Of a DNA stretch of 32,900 nt, positions 7,716 to 15,893 are shown piece after piece. The DNA comes from Methanosarcinales archaeon (GTDB lineage: Archaea; Halobacteriota; Methanosarcinia; Methanosarcinales; Methanogasteraceae), in assembly GCA_030625165.1 (NCBI GenBank), contig DAOURL010000008.1, forward strand, positions 1-32,900, written 5' to 3'. The notes under the pieces are model-generated. The model was not told where the DNA came from and did not search any database. It saw only the letters and a program-made list of their open reading frames with translations. The translations under genes and the position numbers were made by a program. Position 1 is the first letter of the stretch. Each line of letters starts with the position of its first letter.

Positions 7716-7725
7716 CATATTTTTA
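7716..7725 (+). promoter_or_regulatory. TATA box for hemD
   Basis: CATATTTTTA lies about 25-30 bases before the ATG at 7747, predicting a leaderless or very short-leader mRNA. Confidence 0.5.
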
Positions 7726-7746
7726 CCGCCCTGCCAAACAACCATC

Positions 7747-8529
7747 ATGGAAAAACAGGTCATCGCAATCATGCGCCCTGACATGCATCTCGATTCCTCG
7801 GTCGCGCTTCTGCGTTCTCATGGCTTTGACGTGATCGCGGCACCGATGATCGAACTTAGGGATAATCGTGACAGCCATTTCGACGGGTTTGTAGAGCGCG
7901 TGCTCGCCTGCGAATCGGATATCGTGATATTCACCAGCGCAAACGGAATCGCATTCACGCTTGCGAAGATCGATGACCCTGAGCGTTTCGTTCATGCGCT
8001 TAACCGGACATCTGTTGTTGCCATCGGATCAAAGACGAAGAGAGCACTTGAGACGCGAGGCATAAACGTCTCCCTGATGCCGGATTCATACAGTTCGAAG
8101 GGGATCGCTGAGCTGTTGCGCGGCACTGACAACAAGACTGTGGAAGTGGTGCGGAGTACGCATGGGGATCCCGCGCTGATCACAGAACTGGGGCGTTCCG
8201 GAGATGAGGTTGAGGTGCACGAGACCGCGGTGTATAAACTGGTGCTTCCGGATGACGGCAGGCAGCAGCAGATGATTAAGGACGCGCTTGCCGGGAAGAT
8301 CGATGTATTCGCATTCACCAGTGCGATGACTGCCCACAACTTCATGACGGTCGCACGGTCGATCGGTGCCGAGGCAGGGATCGTGGACGTGCTATGCGAG
8401 AGAGTCGTTGCAGCGATCGGAGATCCCACTGCAGATGTCCTTTCCGGCTATGGCGTCAGCGTGGACATAATGCCAGAGAAGTTCACGTTTAAGGATATGG
8501 TCGATGCATTGCAGGTGCATGTAGGGTGA
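7747..8529 (+). CDS. hemD: Uroporphyrinogen-III synthase
   Basis: HemD closes and inverts ring D of hydroxymethylbilane to give uroporphyrinogen III, the precursor of siroheme, cobamides and F430. The 260-residue protein shows the two-lobe pattern: an N-terminal VIAIMRPDMHLDSS strand-helix, IVIFTSANGIAF, VVAIGSKTKRALETRG with the conserved G-x-T context, then IDVFAFTSAMTAHNF and VVAAIGDPTADVL in the second lobe. The ATG at 7747 was chosen because it fits the family N-terminus and the promoter. It stands alone here; cbiD, which uses the product pathway, lies 20 kb away. Confidence 0.93.
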   Translation: MEKQVIAIMRPDMHLDSSVALLRSHGFDVIAAPMIELRDNRDSHFDGFVERVLACESDIVIFTSANGIAFTLAKIDDPERFVHALNRTSVVAIGSKTKRALETRGINVSLMPDSYSSKGIAELLRGTDNKTVEVVRSTHGDPALITELGRSGDEVEVHETAVYKLVLPDDGRQQQMIKDALAGKIDVFAFTSAMTAHNFMTVARSIGAEAGIVDVLCERVVAAIGDPTADVLSGYGVSVDIMPEKFTFKDMVDALQVHVG

Positions 8530-8631
8530 GGGATTTTAAGTCAATAGTGATTTCAAAAATTGGGGGTTGTAAAGTTACTCTGGTGCTGGCGTTGTTTTGA
8601 GATTGTTATTGATTCAAGTCCCGTATCTGCC

Positions 8632-8677
8632 GCGTCAGGTTTGAATTTCCAGAACAATCAGAGTCGTAACCTGACGC
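8632..8677. repeat. Inverted repeat GCGTCAGGTT / AACCTGACGC
   Basis: A perfect 10-bp inverted repeat with arms 8632-8641 and 8668-8677 around 26 bases. It could be an RNA stem at the end of the hemD transcript or a remnant of element ends. Confidence 0.55.
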
Positions 8678-8725
8678 CCGGGTAAGTTGGCAGTCCAGTT
8701 CGAAATGGTCCGACCTTTGATTAGT

Positions 8726-8745
8726 TTTTAGCAGAATCGCTAAAA
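8726..8745. terminator. Bidirectional hairpin TTTTAGC / GCTAAAA
   Basis: A perfect 7-bp stem with a six-base loop. The T- and A-rich arms lie between two convergent genes, a plausible two-way transcript end. Confidence 0.45.
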
Positions 8746-8786
8746 TACGATTAGGGGGGGATGACACCAGCGTGATCGAAATTTGT

Positions 8787-9680
8787 TTAACAGGGTGAGT
8801 GGGTTCTCCATATATTTTCAAAGTTATTCCTTAACAAAGCGATGGAATCCTTTTCCCTTATATATATTGTGCCGATACATGATGGACCTAATCTGTCTGA
8901 AAGCAGAATTTCCATTCCATCCAGCGCCCAATCATGATCAAAAAAAATCTGTCTGCATGTCCCATAGTCTTCGCGGGGTATATATTTTACCTCGATTTTA
9001 TCCCCATATTCCATCTTTAATCTTTTTACATCTTTTGCCTCATCATTTCTATCGATGATCGCCCTGATCTTCGATCCTTGTTGAATGATATGGCTATAAT
9101 ATGCTGTATATACCTCTTTAAAAACGTCGGTTTCGCCCAACATCATCGAGATGGTGGCATTCTCAGATCTATCCATGATCCCCAGAAGATTATACATGAC
9201 CCATGTATCAGCATAATGAAGTGTGACACTCCCCTTTTCTATCCCAATCCCATATCTGCCGAAGTTTTCCATCCAAATCCCATGCAGCTCCTCGACATCC
9301 CGGTTCCTGATGGAAAAATCTTCATCGGAATAGATATCCTTCAGATATTCGTTATATACCTCAGCAACGATCCCCGGGTTCACAGGTATGTATGGCTCTG
9401 TCCCGAATCTCGTATCCGACCCATGCACGAACAACACCTGTGCAATCAAACCATTGTCTATAAGTGCGTTCCTGCCATTCTTAAGCGCCCTTTCGGATAT
9501 GGTTTTGCGTATTCTTCTGGCTTCCCTGTACATTTCAGTAAAGCTCACCGGAGTGTGGTAAATCGAAGCAACATAATACAAAGAAGCTTCATGCGATACA
9601 TCGATCCCAATCTCATCAAATATCGATTCAAAGGTCTGGACAACACTTGTAAGTTTCATCTCTTCTATATTTATTCCCAC
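8787..9680 (-). CDS. Predicted archaeal transcriptional regulator
   Basis: A 297-residue soluble protein without clear enzyme motifs. The N-terminal ~90 residues are helical and include a stretch (VSFTEMYREARRIRKTISERALKN and on to NALIDNGLIAQ, about 46-80) that reads like a winged helix-turn-helix. The remaining part alternates strands and helices, including a segment IRAIIDRNDEAKDVKRLK resembling the phospholipase-D-like sensor half of TrmB/DUF1724-type archaeal regulators. The start is probably GTG at 9680, with ATG at 9659 as an alternative. It is divergent from the surface-protein and archaellum genes with a 250-base shared region, so it is a natural candidate to regulate them. That role is inferred from position. 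Confidence 0.55.
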   Translation of the reverse strand: MGINIEEMKLTSVVQTFESIFDEIGIDVSHEASLYYVASIYHTPVSFTEMYREARRIRKTISERALKNGRNALIDNGLIAQVLFVHGSDTRFGTEPYIPVNPGIVAEVYNEYLKDIYSDEDFSIRNRDVEELHGIWMENFGRYGIGIEKGSVTLHYADTWVMYNLLGIMDRSENATISMMLGETDVFKEVYTAYYSHIIQQGSKIRAIIDRNDEAKDVKRLKMEYGDKIEVKYIPREDYGTCRQIFFDHDWALDGMEILLSDRLGPSCIGTIYIREKDSIALLRNNFENIWRTHSPC

Positions 9681-9832
9681 GTTTAACCACCATGCAGTAA
9701 TCTTATCAAATTATAGTAGATATACCCTTTTCAGAAATATCACAAACTTCTCATTGCGTTATATTTGCAGAATGAAAAATTTACGTATCTGAAAATTGTC
9801 AAATCAAAGAAAGTACAATCTTTGCCCATCTG

Positions 9833-9866
9833 TTTTATATGCTTTCAAAATATACATAGATACATT
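9833..9866 (+). promoter_or_regulatory. Promoter of surface-protein operon
   Basis: TTTTATAT (9833-9840) is the likely TATA box, placing the transcript start near 9865. AAAATATAC (9847-9855) is an alternative. TACATA (9853-9858) and TACATT (9861-9866) resemble the TACATA site bound by the archaellum activator EarA in Methanococcus, though here they lie downstream of the main TATA candidate. Confidence 0.45.
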
Positions 9867-9905
9867 ACCTCATTATCACTATTACAATAATGGATTGATG
9901 AGGTA
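9866..9905 (+). promoter_or_regulatory. Leader stem-loop with ACCTCATTATCA element, copy 1
   Basis: TACCTCAT (9866-9873) and ATGAGGTA (9898-9905) form a perfect 8-bp inverted repeat around 24 bases, with a further ATTAT/ATAAT pairing inside. It starts about 26 bases after the TATA box, at the likely 5' end of the mRNA. The 5' arm can also pair with GAGGTA in the ribosome binding site at 9918-9924. The archaellum operon has the same element at 14975. Confidence 0.5.
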
Positions 9906-9931
9906 GTTAAACACGGAGGAGGTATGAAGAA

Positions 9932-11146
9932 ATGGCAAATTCAAAGACCGGGGGATTTAAGGAATTCGTGGCGGCTGTTAGCTGCGCACTACTCGCAACG
10001 ATACTGGCGTTTTCGATGTGCTCTGTTGCTGTTGCATATACGAGTGATGGTGAGACTGGCGCTGGTGGAACAGAGGGTATTTATGTAGTTGGTTTTACTA
10101 TAGACCCGACAAATGCAACGGTTTATTCCGGAAATAGCCAACAATTCATCGCAACCGCAACGGTTTTGGATACAACGACAGGAGAAACGACAGATGAAGT
10201 TGTATCTTCTGATGTTAGCTGGCAGAGCACAATCGGGAGTATTGATACTAATGGGCATTTTTCCGCGAAGGAAGTCGGTACGGGCATAATAAAAGTGATA
10301 TATGGGACGGTATCCGCAGAGGCGATAGTAACCGTCAATCATGGACCTGTAGACCGCATCTACATCACAGCAAATGATACCGAACTCGTCAGTTTCTCAG
10401 AGTTGACGCCATCTGTTTCGATACCACTCGGACTTAAAGGTGTGGATAGCTGTGACAACGAGTTCCAGATACCTGATGCACACTGGACATGCGATGACAG
10501 CATCGGCAGTATCACGCAAACCGGCGTATTCATGTTCGCAGATGGCATCGTTAATGAGACTGGTGGATTCAACCGAAGTCTTCTGGCTGATAACGAAAGC
10601 ACGATGACGATAATAACCGCATCGGTCAGTGCCAGCACTTCCTACACAGTGAATCTCACACTATATGCAAACAATCAATCAGGAATAAGGAACGATAATG
10701 TAACAGGTGTTAATGTTCGTGAGGATCCCCTAGAAACACCAGATGCAAGATTTTCACCTAAATTGATGGCAGTTCAGGTGATGGCAGCCAATGGTTGGGA
10801 CTTTAGAACGGTATACCCGGGTACACCTACTGGTTGGTCAAAGGTGACATTCAAGAACATCGGTACATGCGACATCAGGATTACGCCGCAGCCACCCATG
10901 AGTGCCCCTGATACCAACATTTATAAGTATGCATACTTAAGAGATGGATCAGAAGGAGATGGTATGAAGATGGGCAGTTATTCAGTTGACGTTCCGATAA
11001 CTCCAATATACGACAACTTCGGACGTATCGTCAGTTTCTCGTCAGAGACACAGACTGTGGAAGTTCGATTAATTCTCCCACCCGATCTGACAAGCGTTAC
11101 TGCAGGCGAAGACGGACCAATCAGGTACCTGCTTACGTCAATATGA
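9932..11146 (+). CDS. Secreted Ig-like surface protein
   Basis: A 404-residue exported protein. A Sec signal peptide covers about residues 1-36 (hydrophobic AAVSCALLATILAFSMCSVA, then AYTSDG). A bacterial Ig-like (BIG2-type) domain follows, about 48-135, starting GFTIDPTNATVYSGNSQQF and ending IVTVNHGP. A second beta-rich region with many N-x-S/T sequons suggests N-glycosylation. No C-terminal membrane anchor is visible, so it may be released or bound to the next proteins. A GGAGGAGG site precedes the ATG. The stop overlaps the next gene in ATGA. Function unknown; probably a cell-surface protein. Confidence 0.75.
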   Translation: MANSKTGGFKEFVAAVSCALLATILAFSMCSVAVAYTSDGETGAGGTEGIYVVGFTIDPTNATVYSGNSQQFIATATVLDTTTGETTDEVVSSDVSWQSTIGSIDTNGHFSAKEVGTGIIKVIYGTVSAEAIVTVNHGPVDRIYITANDTELVSFSELTPSVSIPLGLKGVDSCDNEFQIPDAHWTCDDSIGSITQTGVFMFADGIVNETGGFNRSLLADNESTMTIITASVSASTSYTVNLTLYANNQSGIRNDNVTGVNVREDPLETPDARFSPKLMAVQVMAANGWDFRTVYPGTPTGWSKVTFKNIGTCDIRITPQPPMSAPDTNIYKYAYLRDGSEGDGMKMGSYSVDVPITPIYDNFGRIVSFSSETQTVEVRLILPPDLTSVTAGEDGPIRYLLTSI

Positions 11147-12756
11147 AAAAAATTCTACTCCCTCTTTTTTTATTTTCTTTGATAGGAATTTCATCAGCAG
11201 CAGATATCATCGTCCCGAGTGAAGAATCGTATCATGTCCCCTACACGGACGAATTTACATTTACTCTGGTAGTTTCGAGTGAAGACTACAATGGACGGAT
11301 AATAGTGGAGGACCGGTGGGCAGAACCATGTGGTGTATGTGCAAAAGAGCCTGCCCTATACAACAAAACAGCATCCGATCTCGGCATTGAAATAAGTTAT
11401 GAAAACGAATTTTATATCTCTGAAAGAACTGCCCATGGTCTGAAAGTAGCGGTAAAAGTAGATACTGCAAATGTGTACTGTGGTTTGATTATTTTTACAC
11501 CGATTGACGTTGGTGGAAGCGGTATATTATCGCGCGGCACATGGATAACGATAGATATGAGAGGAATTTCATTATCGCCAGCAACCTCGCCTACAAACAA
11601 AACGGCGCTGAATATAACAGGCTTTAGCTCTGAGAAGAACCTTGAAATTTACTTAAACCAAAATCCTGTGGGGACTGTAGAGATAACCAGGGGCAACAAC
11701 TTCACTGCGACAATCACGTTATCAGAAGGGGATAATAAAATCTTCATGAAGGCGGCTGGGTCAGAACTACAGTCAAATCCGATCCGTATCACGCTCGATA
11801 CAATTCCGCCGGATGCACCAATCATTTTCCCCCTTCCCCTTCCAGCCGTAAACAAAAGCACGATTACAATAGCAGGAACTGCCGAGGCAGAGTCGATTGT
11901 TCACATATTCGTAAATGAAATCGAAAAAAATAATAGATCTGCGTCCGACTCCGGTGACTTTACGCTATCAAACATCGACCTGGATGTGGGCAACAACACG
12001 ATAACCGCGATTGCAGTGGACAGAGCAGGAAACCCGAGCAACGAATCTGCGCCTGTTTATGTGATCTACAGTGAAAATAAGAAGAGAATTCAATTGAGCG
12101 CAGATAAAACCACCACAATATTACATGATGGGGAATCTGCAACCTGCAACATAACCGCATTGGTTGTTGATGAGACTGGAACGCCGATGGAAAACACCAC
12201 AGTAACAATAAATTTCTCAATCGTTTCAGGAAATGCCGTTCTTTTAACAAGAGAAGTGGAGACGTATAGAGGTGGGGCAGCGACCATGATAGAAGGTGAT
12301 GATGCGGGTGACGTAACGATAAAAGCAGAAACATCTTCTCCGGATATAGGGGGTGATTCGCTCACCATCACCTTCAGAAGTCCGGAGTCCACACCTTCAC
12401 CCGGAAACGAGACAAACGAAACGATACATGTTTCCGATTCTGATGACAGATCCAGGGGCAGGAACATACCGAGTCTACTGATTTACATACTGGTTGCGAT
12501 CGCAATCGTTGTTGTGGGGTTCCTTCTATATAGTAAGATCACAAAAAAACGGAAAGGGCAGGCGGAAGAGATGGGTGATGGGTTATCATGGGTAGTATCA
12601 TCCATGAAGAAGAAAGGTGAGGACTATATGATAACAATCGATAAGGACGGTAAAAAGAAAACGATAAAACTGAATGAGAAGTTATATAAGAAATTAATAA
12701 AGAAGAGAAAGATGACGTTTGGCAAGCATACGATTGTGTTCAAGCCGAAAAAGTAA
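11143..12756 (+). CDS. Ig-like surface protein with TM and basic tail
   Basis: A 537-residue type I membrane protein. It has a signal peptide (about 1-19, MKKILLPLFLFSLIGISSA). The ectodomain of roughly 420 residues includes an Ig-like domain near 225-310 (DTIPPDAPI to APVYVIY) and an invasin/Big1-like domain near 315-410 (IQLSADKTTTIL). A spacer rich in Ser, Pro and Glu is followed by a transmembrane helix at about 445-466 and a Lys-rich cytoplasmic tail of about 70 residues. The tail is homologous to that of the following gene while the ectodomains differ. ATGA overlap with the upstream gene shows an operon. Role unknown. Confidence 0.75.
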   Translation: MKKILLPLFLFSLIGISSAADIIVPSEESYHVPYTDEFTFTLVVSSEDYNGRIIVEDRWAEPCGVCAKEPALYNKTASDLGIEISYENEFYISERTAHGLKVAVKVDTANVYCGLIIFTPIDVGGSGILSRGTWITIDMRGISLSPATSPTNKTALNITGFSSEKNLEIYLNQNPVGTVEITRGNNFTATITLSEGDNKIFMKAAGSELQSNPIRITLDTIPPDAPIIFPLPLPAVNKSTITIAGTAEAESIVHIFVNEIEKNNRSASDSGDFTLSNIDLDVGNNTITAIAVDRAGNPSNESAPVYVIYSENKKRIQLSADKTTTILHDGESATCNITALVVDETGTPMENTTVTINFSIVSGNAVLLTREVETYRGGAATMIEGDDAGDVTIKAETSSPDIGGDSLTITFRSPESTPSPGNETNETIHVSDSDDRSRGRNIPSLLIYILVAIAIVVVGFLLYSKITKKRKGQAEEMGDGLSWVVSSMKKKGEDYMITIDKDGKKKTIKLNEKLYKKLIKKRKMTFGKHTIVFKPKK

Positions 12757-12772
12757 TACCTATCAGGGAGTG

Positions 12773-14860
12773 GTGAATATCAAGTTTCATAACATTGGTC
12801 GGAAAGTAATTTTCGCAATCCTACTTTCAATGCTGCTGCAACCAGCAATCGCTGCCACGAGCGAATGTCCTGATGATGATCCGAACACCGATGTTGTGTG
12901 GGTGAGCAGCGGTAGCACAATCCTCGCATGGAGCATGACGTACGGATTCGAAGCGGATGATGCGGTGTATATCATACGGGCTTGCGATTTTGATCAGGGT
13001 CTGGGCGCATCGCTCATATCGATTGAGAAGGAGGGGGTTGTGAGGAGAAAGGTTCTGTATCTTGATACGCGGCCAGGGGATGATTGGTTCAACTGGGACG
13101 CTGAGATAAGGGTGAAATTAACTGATATAACTACAGATGCACACGAAACTCCGTCAGCACACCTGGATATGTATCGCGGAGAGAAACCCCGGCTTGATAT
13201 CGAGATCGGTGCGACATCCGAGACCTTCTATGGGATCAACGTGTCCTCTGATCAGTACGCTCCGGGAAAGGAGAAGACTGTCACGGTATCTGTTAAGAAT
13301 ACAGGAGGGGCATGGATCGAGGATGTTGTAGTATGGGTTGATATCGGAGAACTAAAACTTTCAGATGGGGTTTTTGAGTTCCGTGATCAGATAATATATG
13401 AAAGTCTCGGGTGTATGGAGAATGGTGATACCAGATCGATCAATTTCACTGTTGCTGCACCAGCATGGAATGGGGTAACCTCGCCGTATCAGATCAATTA
13501 CACCATATCAGCATCTGCTGAAGGAATTGACATCCAGGAGAGGCGATACTGCACAAACGAATCCGTAAACCTATCCTGCACCGACCCTCAGTTACAGGTT
13601 ATACAATCGGTCTGCTATGATGAGATCAGTATGAGTCGGTGCAATCTCATAAGCTCGAATATGAGTCTGAAGAAGATCGCTACATCCATGCCAGAAGCCT
13701 TGATATATAACGTTAGTGAGTGGAGCGTCGTGGAAGTCAGCATCTGTAATATCGGCTTCTACCCTCTTTACAATCTCAATATCACGGACTCTCCGATACC
13801 TGACGGCTTCGGGGTTGCAGAGGTTCATGAGGAAGGATCGTTGGAGTACGTATCTAAGGATCATTCCTATCGCATCCGGTATAAGATTGTGCCGACAAAG
13901 CCTGGCAAGCATGTAGTCAATGCAACGGTTGTCAGAGCGGATTTCTACGGGACGAAACGTTCATGGAGTTCGGATGGTGCCACCATCACAGTTCACGGAC
14001 CCCATATCAATCTTGCAAAGACGATTACGGAATCGGGTAACGGGACGTACAGGGTGGCATTGAACATGCGAAACGATGGGGATCGTGCTGCGCTCATAGA
14101 TCTCATAGACACCATACCCTTATACGCGCGCTACACCGAGGGTGGTATGGATGAAGGTATCGACACCCCCACCAGATGGGATTTCGATCTCCGCAGGATC
14201 AATGATTCGTATCTCTTGGTAGTAAATGACGTTCTTCTGGAGCCGGAACAGTCCATCGGGTTTTCATATCACGTACAGTCTGATCGTGAACTGAATCTTT
14301 CGCGCGCAGAGGCATGGTTCATAGCTCGAAATGGCTACGGTGGTGTGGTCTTCTCCTCGATCTCGGGTCTTCCTGTGGCAGTGCCGGACGACAATGTGAC
14401 CTCTGAGAATCTGACCTCTGAGAATGTAACATCTGGTACCCGGTCAAATCAGTCAGAGTCTCTGCCTGTAAAAGTACCCGCGCCCGCTTTTAAGAATGAG
14501 ACCAGTGTCCTGCCCACTAATGCTTCTGGTCCGAAGGATGAACCAAAGGGCAGGAACCTGTTTGATCTACTGATATATACGGTGATTGGAATCGCGATCC
14601 TTGCTGCAGCGTTCCTACTGCATGGCAGGATTGCAAGAAAACAGAAAGGGCAGGTGGAAGAGGTGGAAGAGGTGGACGTGGGGTCATCATGGGCTGTATC
14701 GAGCATACGGAAGGCAGGCAGTGAATATGAGATAACAGTGAATAAAGATAGTAAAAAGAGAACGATAAAACTGAATGGGAAGTTCTATAAGAAGTTAATA
14801 AAGGATAAAAAGTTGACGTTTGGCGAGCAAACGATCTTGATCCTGTCTAAAAAAAGATGA
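12773..14860 (+). CDS. CARDB/DUF11-like surface protein with TM and tail
   Basis: A 695-residue type I membrane protein. The likely start is GTG at 12773 (or 12770), just before a signal peptide ending near LLQPAIAA; reading further upstream runs into the previous gene. The ectodomain has CARDB-like units (VTVSVKNTGGAWIEDVVVW; VVEVSICNIGFYPLYNLNIT) and a DUF11-like unit, with many sequons and several Cys. A Thr/Ser/Asn spacer (14380-14530) precedes the transmembrane helix at about 598-619. The cytoplasmic tail (about 638-695) matches the preceding protein at roughly 60 percent identity by eye. Such proteins often build the archaeal envelope, but the function here is unknown. Confidence 0.7.
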   Translation: MNIKFHNIGRKVIFAILLSMLLQPAIAATSECPDDDPNTDVVWVSSGSTILAWSMTYGFEADDAVYIIRACDFDQGLGASLISIEKEGVVRRKVLYLDTRPGDDWFNWDAEIRVKLTDITTDAHETPSAHLDMYRGEKPRLDIEIGATSETFYGINVSSDQYAPGKEKTVTVSVKNTGGAWIEDVVVWVDIGELKLSDGVFEFRDQIIYESLGCMENGDTRSINFTVAAPAWNGVTSPYQINYTISASAEGIDIQERRYCTNESVNLSCTDPQLQVIQSVCYDEISMSRCNLISSNMSLKKIATSMPEALIYNVSEWSVVEVSICNIGFYPLYNLNITDSPIPDGFGVAEVHEEGSLEYVSKDHSYRIRYKIVPTKPGKHVVNATVVRADFYGTKRSWSSDGATITVHGPHINLAKTITESGNGTYRVALNMRNDGDRAALIDLIDTIPLYARYTEGGMDEGIDTPTRWDFDLRRINDSYLLVVNDVLLEPEQSIGFSYHVQSDRELNLSRAEAWFIARNGYGGVVFSSISGLPVAVPDDNVTSENLTSENVTSGTRSNQSESLPVKVPAPAFKNETSVLPTNASGPKDEPKGRNLFDLLIYTVIGIAILAAAFLLHGRIARKQKGQVEEVEEVDVGSSWAVSSIRKAGSEYEITVNKDSKKRTIKLNGKFYKKLIKDKKLTFGEQTILILSKKR

Positions 14861-14942
14861 TTATACACCAGGCAGGCAATATGTAAACTTTTCGTTTCGC
14901 GATCTTTGCAAAAGGAGAATAAGTGAATTTTCCACAATTTTC

Positions 14943-14950
14943 TTAATATA
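14943..14950 (+). promoter_or_regulatory. TATA box of archaellum operon
   Basis: TTAATATA sits 24 bases before the shared ACCTCATTATCA element and about 90 bases before the first archaellin. Transcription would begin near 14974. ACATATTTTAC (14959-14969) is a second AT-rich candidate. Confidence 0.5.
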
Positions 14951-14974
14951 CCTCCAAAACATATTTTACATTGT

Positions 14975-14995
14975 ACCTCATTATCATCATGAGGT
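14975..14995 (+). promoter_or_regulatory. Leader stem-loop with ACCTCATTATCA element, copy 2
   Basis: ACCTCAT (14975-14981) and ATGAGGT (14989-14995) form a perfect 7-bp stem with a seven-base loop at the predicted 5' end of the archaellum mRNA. The 5' half is identical to the element before the surface-protein operon at 9867-9878, while the loop is much shorter. Confidence 0.5.
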
Positions 14996-15039
14996 TGGTG
15001 ATCGTGTGGGGTAAACAACAATACAGGAGGAAACAAATA

Positions 15040-15705
15040 ATGAGTAAATGGAAATTCCTTGAGAAATTCAAGGACTTTGGGAAGGACGAAAAGGCATTCA
15101 CAGGTCTGGAAGCAGCAATCGTGCTGACCGCATTCGTCGTGGTTGCAGCGGTATTCAGCTATGTGGTGCTTGGAGCGGGATTCTTCACATCGGAGAAGAG
15201 CAAGGAGGTCATCCACACAGGTATGGACCAGGCAACTTCTTCGGTCGAACTCGCGGGAGATGTGATAGGTCACAGTACTGATAATACGCTGTTAACGAAT
15301 GTAACAGTGTACCTGCAGCTGACAGCAGGCAACAATCCTATTGACCTATCTAAGTTGACGGTCGCGTATGCCGACAAATACGTGTACATCGGAAGTCTTA
15401 CGCATAGCGACAATACGACATACGATAGCACCTACCGGAACACAGATAACGTAACTTCTGCTGGACAATGGGATTTTGCCTTTGTCGCAGATAAAACCAA
15501 TAGTTACGGGAATGACGATGTCATGCTCGATTCAGGCGAGACGGCAAGGGTGCATATCTCACTGCCTGCTGAAGCAGGAAATGCTAACGGCGGGGTTGCG
15601 GTCAATAACTGGTTCCAGATCGAGATGAAACCAGCAAGTGGAGCAGCGCTCTCAATGGAGAAGACGATTCCGGGAGCTGTAGATGCCATAATGGTGTTGT
15701 ACTAA
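15040..15705 (+). CDS. flaB: Archaellin 1 (FlaB/ArlB)
   Basis: This archaellin is a filament subunit of the archaellum. It is 221 residues long, with a short charged leader and the class III signal region DEKAFTGLEAAIVLTAFVVV; cleavage by the FlaK-type prepilin peptidase is expected just before FTGLEA. The hydrophobic helix after it packs the filament core, and the remainder is a beta-rich outer domain with several N-x-T sites. The ATG at 15040 follows an AGGAGG site. Of the three archaellins it is the most diverged at the DNA level and is read first, so it may be a main subunit. Confidence 0.95.
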   Translation: MSKWKFLEKFKDFGKDEKAFTGLEAAIVLTAFVVVAAVFSYVVLGAGFFTSEKSKEVIHTGMDQATSSVELAGDVIGHSTDNTLLTNVTVYLQLTAGNNPIDLSKLTVAYADKYVYIGSLTHSDNTTYDSTYRNTDNVTSAGQWDFAFVADKTNSYGNDDVMLDSGETARVHISLPAEAGNANGGVAVNNWFQIEMKPASGAALSMEKTIPGAVDAIMVLY

Positions 15706-15707
15706 GA

Positions 15708-15893
15708 GGTGATGAAGATGAGACTATTTAATAAACTGTTGAAGGATGAGAGAGCTTTCACTGGTCTGGAAGCAGCGATCGTGCTGACCGCGTTCGTCGT
15801 GGTTGCAGCGGTATTCAGTTATGTGGTACTGGGTGCTGGCTTCTTCACATCTGAGAAGAGTAAAGAGGTCATCCACACAGGCGTTGAGCAGGC
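15708..15893 (+). repeat. 186-bp archaellin direct repeat, copy 1
   Basis: The ribosome binding site and the first ~58 codons of archaellin 2 match 16266-16451 in archaellin 3 with a single mismatch (A15774 against G16332). Downstream of this the genes diverge strongly. Confidence 0.9.

Larger units (their letters stand above)
7461..7746 (+). other. Intergenic region before hemD
   Basis: These 286 bases contain the second dispersed CTCCGCG/CTCTGCGGT copy (7633-7652) and the hemD TATA box. I see no convincing gene here. Confidence 0.5.
8530..8786. other. Convergent intergenic region with hairpins
   Basis: This 257-base gap lies between hemD and the convergent regulator gene. It holds two inverted repeats (listed separately) and a run of seven G. 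A 71-codon frame on the - strand crosses it but has no recognisable family. It may be an old mobile-element scar, but nothing proves that. Confidence 0.4.

Noticed and set aside
8600-8640. tRNA-like T-arm phrase GATTCAAGTCCC
   Set aside because: The flanking bases do not form a T-stem, and no acceptor or anticodon stem could be built.
8606-8821. 71-codon - strand frame in the hemD/regulator gap
   Set aside because: It crosses two inverted repeats and the 3' end of the regulator, with no recognisable motif.
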